Assembly: GCF_000018605.1 (NCBI RefSeq) | Contig: NC_010003.1 | Coordinates: forward strand, 62,001-126,000 | DNA length: 64,000 bases | DNA from: Petrotoga mobilis SJ95 | GTDB lineage: Bacteria; Thermotogota; Thermotogae; Petrotogales; Petrotogaceae | Direction of reading: 5' to 3' | Part shown: piece after piece, positions 36,663-46,204 of the stretch | How the letters are laid out: every line of letters starts with the position of its first letter | How positions within the stretch are numbered: position 1 is the stretch's first letter | Notes under the pieces: generated by a model | What the model saw: only the letters and a program-made list of their open reading frames with translations | What the model was told of the DNA's origin: nothing | The model's database searches: none | Translations under genes and position numbers: made by a program

Positions 36663-37937
36663 ATGTTAGACTTAAAGTATATCAGAGAAAATCCACAAGA
36701 AATAAAAGAAGCTTTAACAAAAAGAAACAACGAAACTTCTATAATAGATGAAATTATCTCTTTCGATGAAGAGAGAAGAAAATTGTTGCAACAAATCGAA
36801 ACTCTTAGAGCCCAAAGAAATCAAAATTCAAAATTAGTTGCTAAATTAAAAGCCCAAAAGAAAAATGATGAGGCCGAAGAAATAATTATCCAGGGAAAGG
36901 AAATCTCTGAACAAATAAAAAATCTGGAATCAGATTTGAAAAATATTGAAGACAATTTAAATTATAAATTATTATGTGTGCCTAACATTCCTGACAGCGG
37001 TGTACCCGTTGGAAAGGATGAGAACGAAAATCTCGAAGTAAGAAGATGGGGAAAACCACGAGAATTTGATTTTGAACCAAAAGCTCATTGGGATTTAGGC
37101 ACAGAATTAAACCTCTTAGATTTTGACAGAGCAGCTAAACTAAGCGGATCTCGATTCACCATCTTAAAAGGTGACATAGCCCGTTTAGAGTTGGCTTTAA
37201 TCAACTTTATGATCGATTTACATACAAAAGATCACGGTTACACCTTTATACTGCCTCCACATCTAGTTACAAAAGAAACTATAACCTCTTCAGGTCAACT
37301 GCCGAAATTCGAAGACGATTTATATAAAACTTCTTTGGATCAAATGTACCTTATTTCTACCGCCGAAGTTTCTCTGGCTGGTTTACATAGAAACGAAACC
37401 TTAGAATTTAATTCACTCCCCTTAAAATACGTTGCTTATACACCTTGTTACAGAAGAGAAGCAGGTAGTTATGGAAAAGATGTAAGAGGAATGATCAGAC
37501 AACACCAATTCGATAAAGTAGAATTATTTTGGTATACAACTCCTGAAGAATCCTCTCAAGCGTTGGAAGAATTAACAAGTCACGCAGAAAAGGTGCTGCA
37601 ACTTTTGAATTTACCTTATAGAGTTGTTGCTCTCTGTACCGGAGATTTAGGTTTTGCAGCAGCCAAGACTTATGATTTGGAAGTATGGTTACCTAGCTAC
37701 AATGATTATAAAGAAATATCGTCATGTTCTAATACAAAAGATTTTCAAGGAAGAAGAGGAAACATAAGGTACAGGGATAGAGAAAATAAGTTAAATTTTG
37801 TTCACACACTAAATGGTTCAGGATTAGCAGTTGGAAGAACTTTAGTAGCTATAATGGAAAATTATCAAACGGCTAATGGCAAGATAGAAATTCCTGAAAA
37901 ACTCATTCCTTACATGGGAAAAGAGTTCATAGGTTGA
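36663..37937 (+). CDS. serS: Seryl-tRNA synthetase
   Basis: A 424-residue class II synthetase. An N-terminal helical arm (about 1-105) binds the long tRNA-Ser variable arm. The catalytic core includes motif 2 in CYRREAGSYGKDVRGMIRQH and motif 3 in LNGSGLAVGRTLVAIMENYQ. The ATG is preceded by GGGAGG. The gap after rpoZ is only 53 nt, too short for a T-box leader. Confidence 0.97.
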   Translation: MLDLKYIRENPQEIKEALTKRNNETSIIDEIISFDEERRKLLQQIETLRAQRNQNSKLVAKLKAQKKNDEAEEIIIQGKEISEQIKNLESDLKNIEDNLNYKLLCVPNIPDSGVPVGKDENENLEVRRWGKPREFDFEPKAHWDLGTELNLLDFDRAAKLSGSRFTILKGDIARLELALINFMIDLHTKDHGYTFILPPHLVTKETITSSGQLPKFEDDLYKTSLDQMYLISTAEVSLAGLHRNETLEFNSLPLKYVAYTPCYRREAGSYGKDVRGMIRQHQFDKVELFWYTTPEESSQALEELTSHAEKVLQLLNLPYRVVALCTGDLGFAAAKTYDLEVWLPSYNDYKEISSCSNTKDFQGRRGNIRYRDRENKLNFVHTLNGSGLAVGRTLVAIMENYQTANGKIEIPEKLIPYMGKEFIG

Positions 37938-37943
37938 TTATAG

Positions 37944-38642
37944 ATGCCAAATACGTTTTACGGGAAAAAAGTAAATGAAGAAATTATTCTAAACGAAGAA
38001 GAAACTGCACACTTAAAAATAACAAAAAAAGTCGAGGGAGAAACAATAAAAGTAATAACAGGTGATGGGTTATTATTCACGGCAACAATAGTAAAAATAG
38101 GTAAAAAAGAAACAGTTCTTGAAATTATAGACAAAGAAAAACCTCAAGAAGATTACAAACCATATGTATCAGTATATTTTGGTATGAGTAAATGGGATAG
38201 AATGCACTTACTATTAGAAAAAATGATTGAATTAAGGGCAAATAGTTTTTACCTTTACCGCGGGGAAAAATCGGATATAAATTATACAAATTTGAATAAA
38301 TTCCAAAGAACTATAATAGAAACATCCAAACAAACTGTTTTTGCCCATATCCCTCAAATTAATTTTGTACAATTTGAGGAAATTCCCAAGAAAGACACGA
38401 TAGTACTAGACTTAGATGGAACAAATGACAATTTAGGAAAAGTCTTAAAAGAGTTAAAGGGTGCACAGAAAATAAACTTAGTTGTTGGCCCAGAATATGG
38501 ATTTTCAAAAAGAGAAAAAGACTTTTTTTCTACAAACGAATTCAAAACTGTTAATTTGGGTAAAAGTATCTTTCGTTTTGAAACTTCTGCTATATATGCA
38601 ATGAGTATCATTAACTATGAATACAACAGGTTATTTATTTAA
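37944..38642 (+). CDS. rsmE: 16S rRNA (uracil1498-N3)-methyltransferase
   Basis: A 232-residue SPOUT methyltransferase. The N-terminal PUA-like part (residues 1-70) is followed by the knotted SAM-binding region with LVVGPEYGFSKREKDFF and NLGKSIFRFETSAIYA. It methylates U1498 of 16S rRNA. It starts 6 nt after serS, in one transcript. Confidence 0.9.
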   Translation: MPNTFYGKKVNEEIILNEEETAHLKITKKVEGETIKVITGDGLLFTATIVKIGKKETVLEIIDKEKPQEDYKPYVSVYFGMSKWDRMHLLLEKMIELRANSFYLYRGEKSDINYTNLNKFQRTIIETSKQTVFAHIPQINFVQFEEIPKKDTIVLDLDGTNDNLGKVLKELKGAQKINLVVGPEYGFSKREKDFFSTNEFKTVNLGKSIFRFETSAIYAMSIINYEYNRLFI

Positions 38643-38659
38643 TAAGGGGGGGGTTCAAA

Positions 38660-39496
38660 ATGCCAGAATGGCTCCAAACAACTATCAATTATCTAATAAG
38701 AATTGGTATCAGTGTTGCAATTCTCTTTATCGCGAGGTATTTAGCAAAATTTATCTATAGAATCATAATAAACACAGCAGAAAAAAGCGGAAGAGTAACG
38801 CTTCAATACAAGAAATCTTTAATGACGATATTGAACATAGCTATGTATACCTTAGGTGGTTTTATCATTATTTCTGTAATTTTTACCAACCTTAGCGCAT
38901 TTCTTGCTGGATTAGGAATAGGTGGTATAATAGTCGCTTTTGCAGTACAAGAACCTCTTGGTAATTTAATATGTGGATTTTTAATAATGTTGAACCATCT
39001 TGTAGTAGATGGTGAAGCTGTCGAAATAAATGGAATATCTGGATCAGTAGAAGAGATAAACGTTAATCATGTGGTCATAAGAACATGGGATGGAAGAAGA
39101 GTCAACCTTCCCAGTAGAGAAGTTTGGTCAAGCAAGATCATTCATTATTGGCCTACAAACATAAGAAGAAACGAGGTAAAAGTTGGAGTATCTTACTCAT
39201 CCGATCTAAACAAGGTAATAAACGTAATAGATGAAGCAGTACGATCAGCCGAATTAGTGCACATAGATGATGACCATCAACCGCTAATCGTTTTTGATGG
39301 TTACGCCGATTCTTCAATAAACTTCATTGTAAGGTTCTGGGCAAAACAAGAAAATTTTATAAATTCGTCGATGGATGTAGCAAAATCAATTAAACAAAAA
39401 TTCGAAGAAAATAAAGTTGAAATACCTTTTAACCAATTAGACCTTCACATAAAAGAAGTCCCCAATGAAATAACACAAAACAAAGAAAATATTTAA
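38660..39496 (+). CDS. Small-conductance mechanosensitive channel (MscS family)
   Basis: A 278-residue MscS channel with three N-terminal transmembrane helices. The third is the Gly/Ala-rich pore helix (FLAGLGIGGIIVAFAVQEPLG), followed by the beta-domain (VVDGEAVEINGISGSVEEIN, NLPSREVWSSKIIHYW) and the C-terminal alpha/beta cage. It releases solutes on hypo-osmotic shock. It is the last gene of the yicC-led run and is followed by a terminator. Confidence 0.93.
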   Translation: MPEWLQTTINYLIRIGISVAILFIARYLAKFIYRIIINTAEKSGRVTLQYKKSLMTILNIAMYTLGGFIIISVIFTNLSAFLAGLGIGGIIVAFAVQEPLGNLICGFLIMLNHLVVDGEAVEINGISGSVEEINVNHVVIRTWDGRRVNLPSREVWSSKIIHYWPTNIRRNEVKVGVSYSSDLNKVINVIDEAVRSAELVHIDDDHQPLIVFDGYADSSINFIVRFWAKQENFINSSMDVAKSIKQKFEENKVEIPFNQLDLHIKEVPNEITQNKENI

Positions 39497-39513
39497 ATTA
39501 TAGAAATTTTCAA

Positions 39514-39540
39514 AAAGGCGGTGTAAACCGCCTTTCTTAA
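39514..39540 (+). terminator. Terminator after mscS
   Basis: A 9-bp stem (AAAGGCGGT/ACCGCCTTT) with loop GTAA is followed by a T-rich tail interrupted by C and AA. Confidence 0.75.
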
Positions 39541-39597
39541 TTTTACTGTACTGTGCAAAAGTTTTTTCATAATGCTTTGAAATAACTTCCAAATTCT

Positions 39598-39614
39598 CAT
39601 TTGCGAAGCAAATG
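39598..39614. repeat. Hairpin CATTTGC/GCAAATG upstream of the flagellar operon
   Basis: A perfect 7-bp inverted repeat with a GAA loop. A related TGTGCAAAAG string lies 50 nt upstream (39553-39562), recalling the TTTGC/GCAAA hairpins of the dispersed repeats. It lies just before the promoter at 39619. Confidence 0.4.
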
Positions 39615-39618
39615 ATGT

Positions 39619-39647
39619 TTGTGTTTAGGAAAATTGACTATTATAAA
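39619..39647 (+). promoter_or_regulatory. Candidate promoter of the flagellar operon
   Basis: -35 TTGTGT (39619-39624), a 17-nt spacer and -10 TATAAA (39642-39647), ending 31 nt before the first start codon. It resembles a housekeeping rather than a sigma-28 promoter. Confidence 0.45.
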
Positions 39648-39678
39648 GAAAAATATTAGTGTAAGGAGGAAATTTCCA

Positions 39679-40356
39679 ATGCAAAAAAAACAAGAAGAAA
39701 ATCCGAAACCAAAAAAAAGATCGGGGAAAAAATTCTTAAGAATTATTCTAATTTCCTTGATTGTGGCTATTTTTCTACTTGGAGTTGGTTACATCTACTT
39801 CGAATATAATAGGCTTTCGTATCTCAATTTGAATCTTCAAAACAGTTGGAGAAGTTATATGGCATATTTAATCGATTTTATACCAGGATTAAGAAATTTA
39901 TCTAATTATGAATATCTGGAGATTTCAGATCCTTTCTATTTGCAAAAGGAACTGTTAGATAGCAAACTCAAAGCTATACAAGACGAAAGAGAAAAATTAA
40001 TTGCCGAACAAAATGAATTACAAAAACTTTTAGACCAAATTTCACAAGAAAGTGCAAATTTAATGGCTCAAAGAGAAGAATTAGAAAAGTTAAATCAAGA
40101 ATATCAACAAAAAATTGACCAATACAACGATTACAATGCCAGAATAAATACCCTAGCCAATTGGCTGGCTAGATCAACCCCTCAACAAATTGCTAACGCT
40201 TTAAGTAGAGAAGAAGTAAGCGTGGAATTATTAGTAGATGCACTCGCAACGCTTGAATCAAAATCAGCCGCTGAAATACTGCAAGCTCTTGCGCTTGTTA
40301 ACCCACAAAAAGCTGCTGAAGTGATAGCCAAAATGGGAGAAAAAAGGAGCGAATAA
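39679..40356 (+). CDS. MotE-like flagellar protein
   Basis: A 225-residue protein with a lysine-rich N-terminus, one transmembrane helix (about 20-40), a periplasmic coiled coil (about 95-160) and a C-terminal MgtE-N-like domain (ANALSREEVSVELLVDALATL, ILQALALVNPQKAAEVIAKMG). This layout matches MotE/FlbB-type stator or basal-body chaperones. I chose the ATG at 39679, which follows TAAGGAGGAAA. It is the first gene of the flagellar run and ends 2 nt before fliK. Confidence 0.75.
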   Translation: MQKKQEENPKPKKRSGKKFLRIILISLIVAIFLLGVGYIYFEYNRLSYLNLNLQNSWRSYMAYLIDFIPGLRNLSNYEYLEISDPFYLQKELLDSKLKAIQDEREKLIAEQNELQKLLDQISQESANLMAQREELEKLNQEYQQKIDQYNDYNARINTLANWLARSTPQQIANALSREEVSVELLVDALATLESKSAAEILQALALVNPQKAAEVIAKMGEKRSE

Positions 40357-40358
40357 TT

Positions 40359-42263
40359 TTGAACATTGCCTTAACTGATCTTACAACTAATTTACCCAAA
40401 TCAAAAAACATTAATCACTTTACTGCGAATGCATCTAATGCTAAATTAGAATCCTTTGATCAAAAATTTCAAGATATTTTTAACAATGTAGAAGAAGACA
40501 GCCTTGGTTTTAAAAAATCTCCTATGCCAGAAAAAGAAGTGACAAATAATAAGTTATCGGTCACACTGAATACTATTGATTCGAAAGATTTATTAATTTC
40601 AAATACTAAAAAAACAAAAAATATCCATTTGGACGTCGATCAATTACTCCTACTCATAGAAGTTTCTACCAAAAACGCCAAAGGCATCGATGAAAAGGAA
40701 TTATTAATTCAAGCTCAAAAAATTTTGTCTTCCCCTAAAACAGAGTTTACAAAGAATGACATAGAAGTATTACAAAAAGCTTTTAGCGTTATTATAAAAG
40801 AAAGAAAGGGTAGTAATAGTGAAATACCTTTAAAAGGTTTAATCAAGTATTCTAATTCCATAGAAGAAAGTCCCAATATTATGTTACAAAACAGCCTCCA
40901 TTCAAAAGGTTCACAAGAAGTCAATCAGATTGTCAACTCTGATATCCAAAAATTATCTTCTAGAATAGAAGAAATCTTAAAAAGTACAAAAAACAAAAAT
41001 GAAATCAATACATTAGAGCAAGCAAAGAAAATATTATCTTCTTCTAAAACCCAACTCACAGAAGAAGATAAAGAGATATTACAAAAAGCTTTTAACATTA
41101 TCATAAAAGAAAGCCAAGAGAATAAAGAGAGTACAAGTGAAATATCTTCAGAAGGTTTGATTAAGCATTCTAAACCCACAGAAAAAAGTCCCTCCACTCT
41201 GTCACAAAACAATCTGCATTCAAAAGATTCACAAGGAACGAATCAGATTGTTCAAGCTGATATTCAAAAATTATTACAATTAATAGAAAAAGGCTCAAAA
41301 AGTATAGAAAGCAAAGATGAAATCAATACATTAGAGCAAGCTCAAAAAATACTCTCATCTTTTAAAACAGAATTTACACCTGACGAATTAAATATAATTA
41401 AAACTGCTATGGATATAATTAACACCAATAATTCAAAGATGGGAAACTCTTTATCAAGCATAATTGAAGAAACAAATCTCATAACCAATTCCTTGATTAA
41501 GGGAAACATCGATAAAACAAAGAATAATAAAAATGAGAATAATGATTCTATAAAAGCAATGCAATTTGATCCAAAAGCGGATCTTTTAAATACAAAAAAC
41601 AACTTTGGTAAGAATGTGTATTTTGACCCTTATGAAACCAGAAAAAACAACATAAACAAAGATAAAAACTCTGAATTACAAAAAAATAATACTGTTAAAC
41701 TGGCACCAACCAGTAATTTAGGAGACATTAGCAAAAATTTAAATATCGAACAATTAAAAACCGATCCAAGCACTAATGAAATAGATTTAAAATCCTTACA
41801 AATCAACAAAAATAATATACAAGATGGTATCCCTACAACCAATCTAAAAGATTTAAACGCTCAAATAAAGGAAGTAGTTATTTCTAAAAACACTCAAACC
41901 TTTCTAAACGAAAGTTTCTCAGTAAAAATATCTCCTCCTGACTTAGGAAAAGTCGATATTCAGATATTAAAAAACGGGCAAGCCGTAACTGTTAACATAT
42001 CAACAGAAACCGAAAATGCAAAAAATATTATATCAAAAACATTACAGTCTTTAGTTGGAAATTTAAGGGATGAAGGATACCAACCCATCAGTATAAAAGT
42101 GAATGTCACACAAGAAGAACATTATTTAGCCGATCAAAATCAACAACATCAACAAGAGCAAGAGCAGAAAAAATACAGTGAAGAAGATCAGAATGACGAT
42201 CAGCCAGAAGAAGGAACTTACTACACCTTTGATGATTATTTAAGGAGTGATTTGAATGCTTAA
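40359..42263 (+). CDS. fliK: Flagellar hook-length control protein FliK
   Basis: A 634-residue secreted ruler protein. The C-terminal hook domain (FSVKISPPDLGKVDIQILKNG to SIKVNV, about 515-590) is the conserved substrate-specificity switch. The N-terminal part is low-complexity, rich in Asn, Lys and Ser. It contains three related units of about 103-106 codons, starting with KILSS-K-T at nucleotides 40719, 41028 and 41346; the third is incomplete. The tail is Gln/Glu-rich. The start is TTG behind AAAAAGGAG. It overlaps flgD by 8 nt. Confidence 0.9.
   Translation: MNIALTDLTTNLPKSKNINHFTANASNAKLESFDQKFQDIFNNVEEDSLGFKKSPMPEKEVTNNKLSVTLNTIDSKDLLISNTKKTKNIHLDVDQLLLLIEVSTKNAKGIDEKELLIQAQKILSSPKTEFTKNDIEVLQKAFSVIIKERKGSNSEIPLKGLIKYSNSIEESPNIMLQNSLHSKGSQEVNQIVNSDIQKLSSRIEEILKSTKNKNEINTLEQAKKILSSSKTQLTEEDKEILQKAFNIIIKESQENKESTSEISSEGLIKHSKPTEKSPSTLSQNNLHSKDSQGTNQIVQADIQKLLQLIEKGSKSIESKDEINTLEQAQKILSSFKTEFTPDELNIIKTAMDIINTNNSKMGNSLSSIIEETNLITNSLIKGNIDKTKNNKNENNDSIKAMQFDPKADLLNTKNNFGKNVYFDPYETRKNNINKDKNSELQKNNTVKLAPTSNLGDISKNLNIEQLKTDPSTNEIDLKSLQINKNNIQDGIPTTNLKDLNAQIKEVVISKNTQTFLNESFSVKISPPDLGKVDIQILKNGQAVTVNISTETENAKNIISKTLQSLVGNLRDEGYQPISIKVNVTQEEHYLADQNQQHQQEQEQKKYSEEDQNDDQPEEGTYYTFDDYLRSDLNA
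40719..41380 (+). repeat. Internal tandem duplication within fliK
   Basis: Three in-frame units begin at 40719, 41028 and 41346 (spacing 309 and 318 nt). Shared segments include KILSS, LQKAF-IIIKE, EGLIK(H/Y)S, LHSK-SQ--NQIV and INTLEQA. Their divergence shows an old duplication within the ruler region. Confidence 0.75.
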
Positions 42264-42918
42264 CTCAGTATCGATGGATTCTATATATCAAAGTACGTAT
42301 GATGCAAAAAAAGACAGAGAAATAAAAAAAGAATTAGACAAAGAAGCTTTTTTAGAACTGTTGGTTACAGAATTACAAAACCAAGATCCGACTCAACCGA
42401 TGGAAAACAAAGATCTTGTAGCTCAGCTTTCTCAACTATCTTCCACTGAACAAATAACCAATATGAGCCAAGCAATTCAAGAAATGGTTAACTCCCAAAT
42501 GTCGCTCAATAAATTGCAAGCTGCAAGCTTGATAGGAAAAACCGTTGTGGTGAATGACAACACCATTGACTTGCAAAGTGGGGTAGCAGAAGGACTAAAC
42601 TATGGATTAGACAACGGCTCCCAAGTATATTTAGAGATTTATGATTCAAAGGGACAAGTAGTTTATACAGAAGATTTGGGTGTGCAGGAAGCAGGGTTAC
42701 ACTCATATGTTTGGAGCGGAAGAAACAACGATGGAACTATGATGCCTGATGGAGAGTATCTCTATGGAATTTACACCGTAGAAAATGGCCAAATGGTAGC
42801 AAATACCGGTGTAAAAAGTGGAACTGTCGAAGCAGTGAAGTTCTTAGACAACGAACTTTACCTACTTATCAATGGTGAAATGTATCCTTATTCAGTAGTG
42901 AATGAAATTAGCACCTAA
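42256..42918 (+). CDS. flgD: Flagellar hook capping protein FlgD
   Basis: A 220-residue hook scaffold protein. The N-terminal export and capping segment contains FLELLVTELQNQDPTQPMENKDLVAQL-type sequence, with the hallmark QDPTQPM. Ig-like and Tudor-like domains follow (YVWSGRNNDGTMMPDGEYLYGI). It caps the growing hook and is absent from the final flagellum. The gene overlaps fliK and precedes flgE by 40 nt. Confidence 0.94.
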   Translation: MLNSVSMDSIYQSTYDAKKDREIKKELDKEAFLELLVTELQNQDPTQPMENKDLVAQLSQLSSTEQITNMSQAIQEMVNSQMSLNKLQAASLIGKTVVVNDNTIDLQSGVAEGLNYGLDNGSQVYLEIYDSKGQVVYTEDLGVQEAGLHSYVWSGRNNDGTMMPDGEYLYGIYTVENGQMVANTGVKSGTVEAVKFLDNELYLLINGEMYPYSVVNEIST

Positions 42919-42958
42919 ATTCTGATTATCAATACGATCTAGATAGGAGGAGTATAAC

Positions 42959-45067
42959 ATGCTCAGATCAATGTACTCTGGAATCACAGGTTTAAGGAAC
43001 TTTCAGGATCAACTCGACATAGTTGCAAACAATATCGCTAACGTTAATACCGTAGGTTACAAAGGTTCAAGGGCAACATTTCAAACAACTCTTTTTCAAA
43101 CATTAAGTGCAGGAAATGCACCACAAAACCAACTAGGTGGAACAAATCCTATGCAAATTGGATTAGGATCTCAATTAGCTTCTATAGACAAATTAATGAC
43201 ACAAGGTTCTCCTATGTCTACAGGTAAAGCTACAGATCTTATGATTCAAGGAGAAGGGTTTTTTATTCTCTCAGATGGAATAGGTCAATACTATACACGG
43301 GCTGGCAATTTCACTAGAGATTACAACGGATTCTTTGTAGATCCTGCATCTGGTATGAAATTGCAAGGTTGGACAGCAAAAATTGATCAAGAAGGAAATA
43401 GGACCATTGACACCAACGATCCTATAGGAGATATCCAAATATCAAGCGGACAAGTAATGGCGGCAAAACAAACCTCCTTTGTAAGACTTGCACATAATTT
43501 AAACGCAGGTGCGGGTATTCAAGACACAACAATTGTGGTCAAGAGTACAACAGGTGAAAATATACCCGTAAAATTCTCTTTCAAAAGGGATATGAGCGAA
43601 GAAAACAAGGATAAAAATGTTTATAATTGGACGGCAAGTGTAGTTGGTTCTGAGTACAAATTTGCAGTTGACGATGGTTCAGGTAATTTAACTTCAACTA
43701 ACCAAATTAGTGGAAAAGTAGAGCTTGACGATACGGGAAATGTAATTAGTTGGGTTAATTACGATGAAGACGGTGATCCTTTAGCAGAAAGTAAGATTTC
43801 TATATACGACATAAACGGTGAAATAGTGGATCAATATGGTGATTCTGTTCCTGTAGATATCAATGCAGGGGCAGGTACTGCTACCCTCACAGGAAGCATT
43901 AGGGTTACAGACTCAGCGGGAGAAGCAGTTTATTATGATCCGGAAGATATTGATATTAGTTTTGATGCTTCCGGAAATCCAACAATAACTTTGAATATCG
44001 ATGGTACACCAGTAAATTTTACTGGACCTGCAAGTACAGTTGGTGAATTCAACGATTTACTAACAACGGGAATTACATCTGGAGATTATACCCTCACGGG
44101 TTTGCGTTTAACCGGTGCCTCTGATGCTGATACTATTGATGGGCAGGGGTTTACCGGCTTAAAATCCGTTAGAGAGATGATTCAACCACCTTCAGGTGGA
44201 GCTATAAGATTCACCGATCTCAACAATCCTACCAACTTTTCAGAAGCTAACTATATCAGCCCATCTGTAACAACATCAACAGTAGTATACGATTCTCTAG
44301 GTAACCCTTACAATACTTATTTAAAATTCACAAAAATAGATGCTAACACTTGGTATTGGAAGGCAGAGTTAGAAGACGGAACTCCATTGTATAAAAGTAC
44401 CGCTGATGGTCAATTACTCGATGATTCCGCCGAAGGAGTAATAGCTTTTGACTCAAATGGTAACATAGCTGCAACTCAATGGAAAATTAACCCTGACGGC
44501 ACCATAGATCAAACTATCGGGGACGGTGACGATGGAGCAGCGGGTTTCTGGTTCGACCCAGCTGAGTTGGGCGCTGCTTTAAATCCAAGCGTGGACCCTC
44601 AATCAGCAGCTGGTGCAGGTCCTGTTAACGTTTCGATTAATTTTCAAGAACTTTCTCAGTTTTTTGCAGAAAATTCTATAGCGGTTACTGAACAAGATGG
44701 AAACGCTCAAGGAACTTTGGAGTCTTTCGCTATAAACACCAATGGACAGATTATAGGATCTTTCACAAACGGTTTAACAGCTCCATTGGGGCAAGTAGCT
44801 CTAGCCACTTTTAACAACCCCGAAGGTTTATCAGCTACAGGTAACTCTATGTACGCTATGAGTTCAAACAGTGGACTTCCACAAATAGGTGTCTCTGGGG
44901 TTGGAGGAAGGGGAAGTATTAATCCAGGGGCTTTAGAAATGTCAAATGTGGATTTAGCAGAAGAATTCACCAACATGATCATAGCTCAAAGAGGATTCCA
45001 AGCAAATTCAAGAAGTATAACCACTGCAGATGCAATCCTTAACGAACTTGTAAACATCAAGAGATGA
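42959..45067 (+). CDS. flgE: Flagellar hook protein FlgE
   Basis: A 702-residue hook subunit, longer than the roughly 400 residues of enteric FlgE. The N-terminal rod-like motif MYSGITGLRNFQDQLDIVANN and C-terminal FTNMIIAQRGFQANSRSI are typical. The extra length is in the central surface-exposed domains (about 200-480), which are Gly, Asp and Thr rich. AGGAGGAG precedes the ATG. Confidence 0.95.
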   Translation: MLRSMYSGITGLRNFQDQLDIVANNIANVNTVGYKGSRATFQTTLFQTLSAGNAPQNQLGGTNPMQIGLGSQLASIDKLMTQGSPMSTGKATDLMIQGEGFFILSDGIGQYYTRAGNFTRDYNGFFVDPASGMKLQGWTAKIDQEGNRTIDTNDPIGDIQISSGQVMAAKQTSFVRLAHNLNAGAGIQDTTIVVKSTTGENIPVKFSFKRDMSEENKDKNVYNWTASVVGSEYKFAVDDGSGNLTSTNQISGKVELDDTGNVISWVNYDEDGDPLAESKISIYDINGEIVDQYGDSVPVDINAGAGTATLTGSIRVTDSAGEAVYYDPEDIDISFDASGNPTITLNIDGTPVNFTGPASTVGEFNDLLTTGITSGDYTLTGLRLTGASDADTIDGQGFTGLKSVREMIQPPSGGAIRFTDLNNPTNFSEANYISPSVTTSTVVYDSLGNPYNTYLKFTKIDANTWYWKAELEDGTPLYKSTADGQLLDDSAEGVIAFDSNGNIAATQWKINPDGTIDQTIGDGDDGAAGFWFDPAELGAALNPSVDPQSAAGAGPVNVSINFQELSQFFAENSIAVTEQDGNAQGTLESFAINTNGQIIGSFTNGLTAPLGQVALATFNNPEGLSATGNSMYAMSSNSGLPQIGVSGVGGRGSINPGALEMSNVDLAEEFTNMIIAQRGFQANSRSITTADAILNELVNIKR

Positions 45068-45074
45068 TTATGTT

Positions 45075-45108
45075 CCTTATGGGTGGACTGAGCACGAAGG
45101 GGTGCTAA
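45075..45108 (+). repeat. Dispersed leader repeat, short form (copy 3)
   Basis: CCTTATGGGTGG followed by ACTGAGCACGAAGGGGTGCTAA. AGCAC and GTGCT pair perfectly around GAAGGG, whereas copy 2 uses AGCG/CGCT at the same place, which suggests a conserved stem. It lies between flgE and flbD, 44 nt before the flbD start. Confidence 0.65.
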
Positions 45109-45151
45109 CAGGTTTTAGAGTTTCTAAAGTGAATAATATTTGGAGGTTAAG

Positions 45152-45337
45152 ATGATTAAACTCACAAAATTAAACAATGAAGAATTTTATATTAACCCTT
45201 ATCAAATTGAAAAGATAGAGTGCCACCCTGATACGACCATAACGATGATGAACGGGCATGTTTACGTCGTTAAAGAAAGTATTGAAGAAGTTAAGAAAAA
45301 AGTGGTAGAATTGAATAAAGAGATTTTTGGCAAATAA
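45152..45337 (+). CDS. flbD: Flagellar protein FlbD
   Basis: A 61-residue protein with the FlbD pattern (MIKLTKLNNEEFYINPYQIE, TITMMNGHVYVVKESIEEV). It occurs between flgE and motA in many Firmicutes and Thermotogota, but its role is poorly defined. The ATG at 45152 has TTGGAGGTT upstream. Confidence 0.88.
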   Translation: MIKLTKLNNEEFYINPYQIEKIECHPDTTITMMNGHVYVVKESIEEVKKKVVELNKEIFGK

Positions 45338-45406
45338 GGTAAGTATTATAATTTTTGAGCAAACTTTTTATGATTGAATTAGCGCAAAACAAGAGGTGGG
45401 ATAGTT

Positions 45407-46186
45407 GTGGATATATCAACAATAATTGGTTTAGCCTTAGCGATAGCTGCAATAGTTGTGGGTGCAGGAAGTGAATTTACAACTTTAATAGATATACCTT
45501 CTTTTTTTATAACCGTGGTAGGATCTGTTGGCGCAACTTTCATCGCCCATCCAAGTTCAAACTCTTTCAAAATGTTTAACATGATCCTTGAAGCATTCAA
45601 AAATCCTAAGATAGACAACCTTGAAACTTTGAGGACCTTGTACTCGTTCTCTGAAAAAGCAAGACGAGATGGAATGATATCTTTAGAAGAAGATATACCA
45701 AGTGTTAAAAGTGATTTTTTACGAGATGGATTGAGAGCTGCCGTCGATGGAACGGATCCTGAAGAGATTAAAAAGATATTGGAAGTGAAGATGGACATGT
45801 ACCAAGAAACAGAGGAAGATAAGATCTCAGTTTTAGATACTTGGGGAGCCATGGCTCCAGCCTGGGGGATGGTAGGAACTTTGATAGGACTAGTTTTGTT
45901 GTTGGATACTCTTAGCGATCCAACAACTATTGGGCCGAGGATGTCCCTTGCTCTGATTACAACCTTATACGGTGCTCTTATTGCATACATATTTGCTCTT
46001 CCCCCTGCTGAAAAACTAAAAAAAAGGGTGGATAAAAATATTAACCAGATGCGAATGATGTTGGAAGGTATATTATCGATAGTACAAGGTGAAAATCCAC
46101 ATTTGATGGAAGAAAAGCTAAAGGCGTTTCTCAGTGAAGAAGAAAGACGTGCCTATGAGGCAGAAAAAGGTGAAGCTGTTTTGTAA
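45407..46186 (+). CDS. motA: Flagellar stator protein MotA
   Basis: A 259-residue, four-helix stator protein. The loop with charged residues between helices 2 and 3 and the proline-containing GAMAPAWGMVGTLIGLVLLL segment are typical. Together with MotB it forms the ion channel driving rotation. The start is GTG behind AGAGGTGG. The coupling ion (H+ or Na+) cannot be settled from inspection. Confidence 0.93.
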   Translation: MDISTIIGLALAIAAIVVGAGSEFTTLIDIPSFFITVVGSVGATFIAHPSSNSFKMFNMILEAFKNPKIDNLETLRTLYSFSEKARRDGMISLEEDIPSVKSDFLRDGLRAAVDGTDPEEIKKILEVKMDMYQETEEDKISVLDTWGAMAPAWGMVGTLIGLVLLLDTLSDPTTIGPRMSLALITTLYGALIAYIFALPPAEKLKKRVDKNINQMRMMLEGILSIVQGENPHLMEEKLKAFLSEEERRAYEAEKGEAVL

Positions 46187-46204
46187 TCGTGAGGTGATAT
46201 TTTT

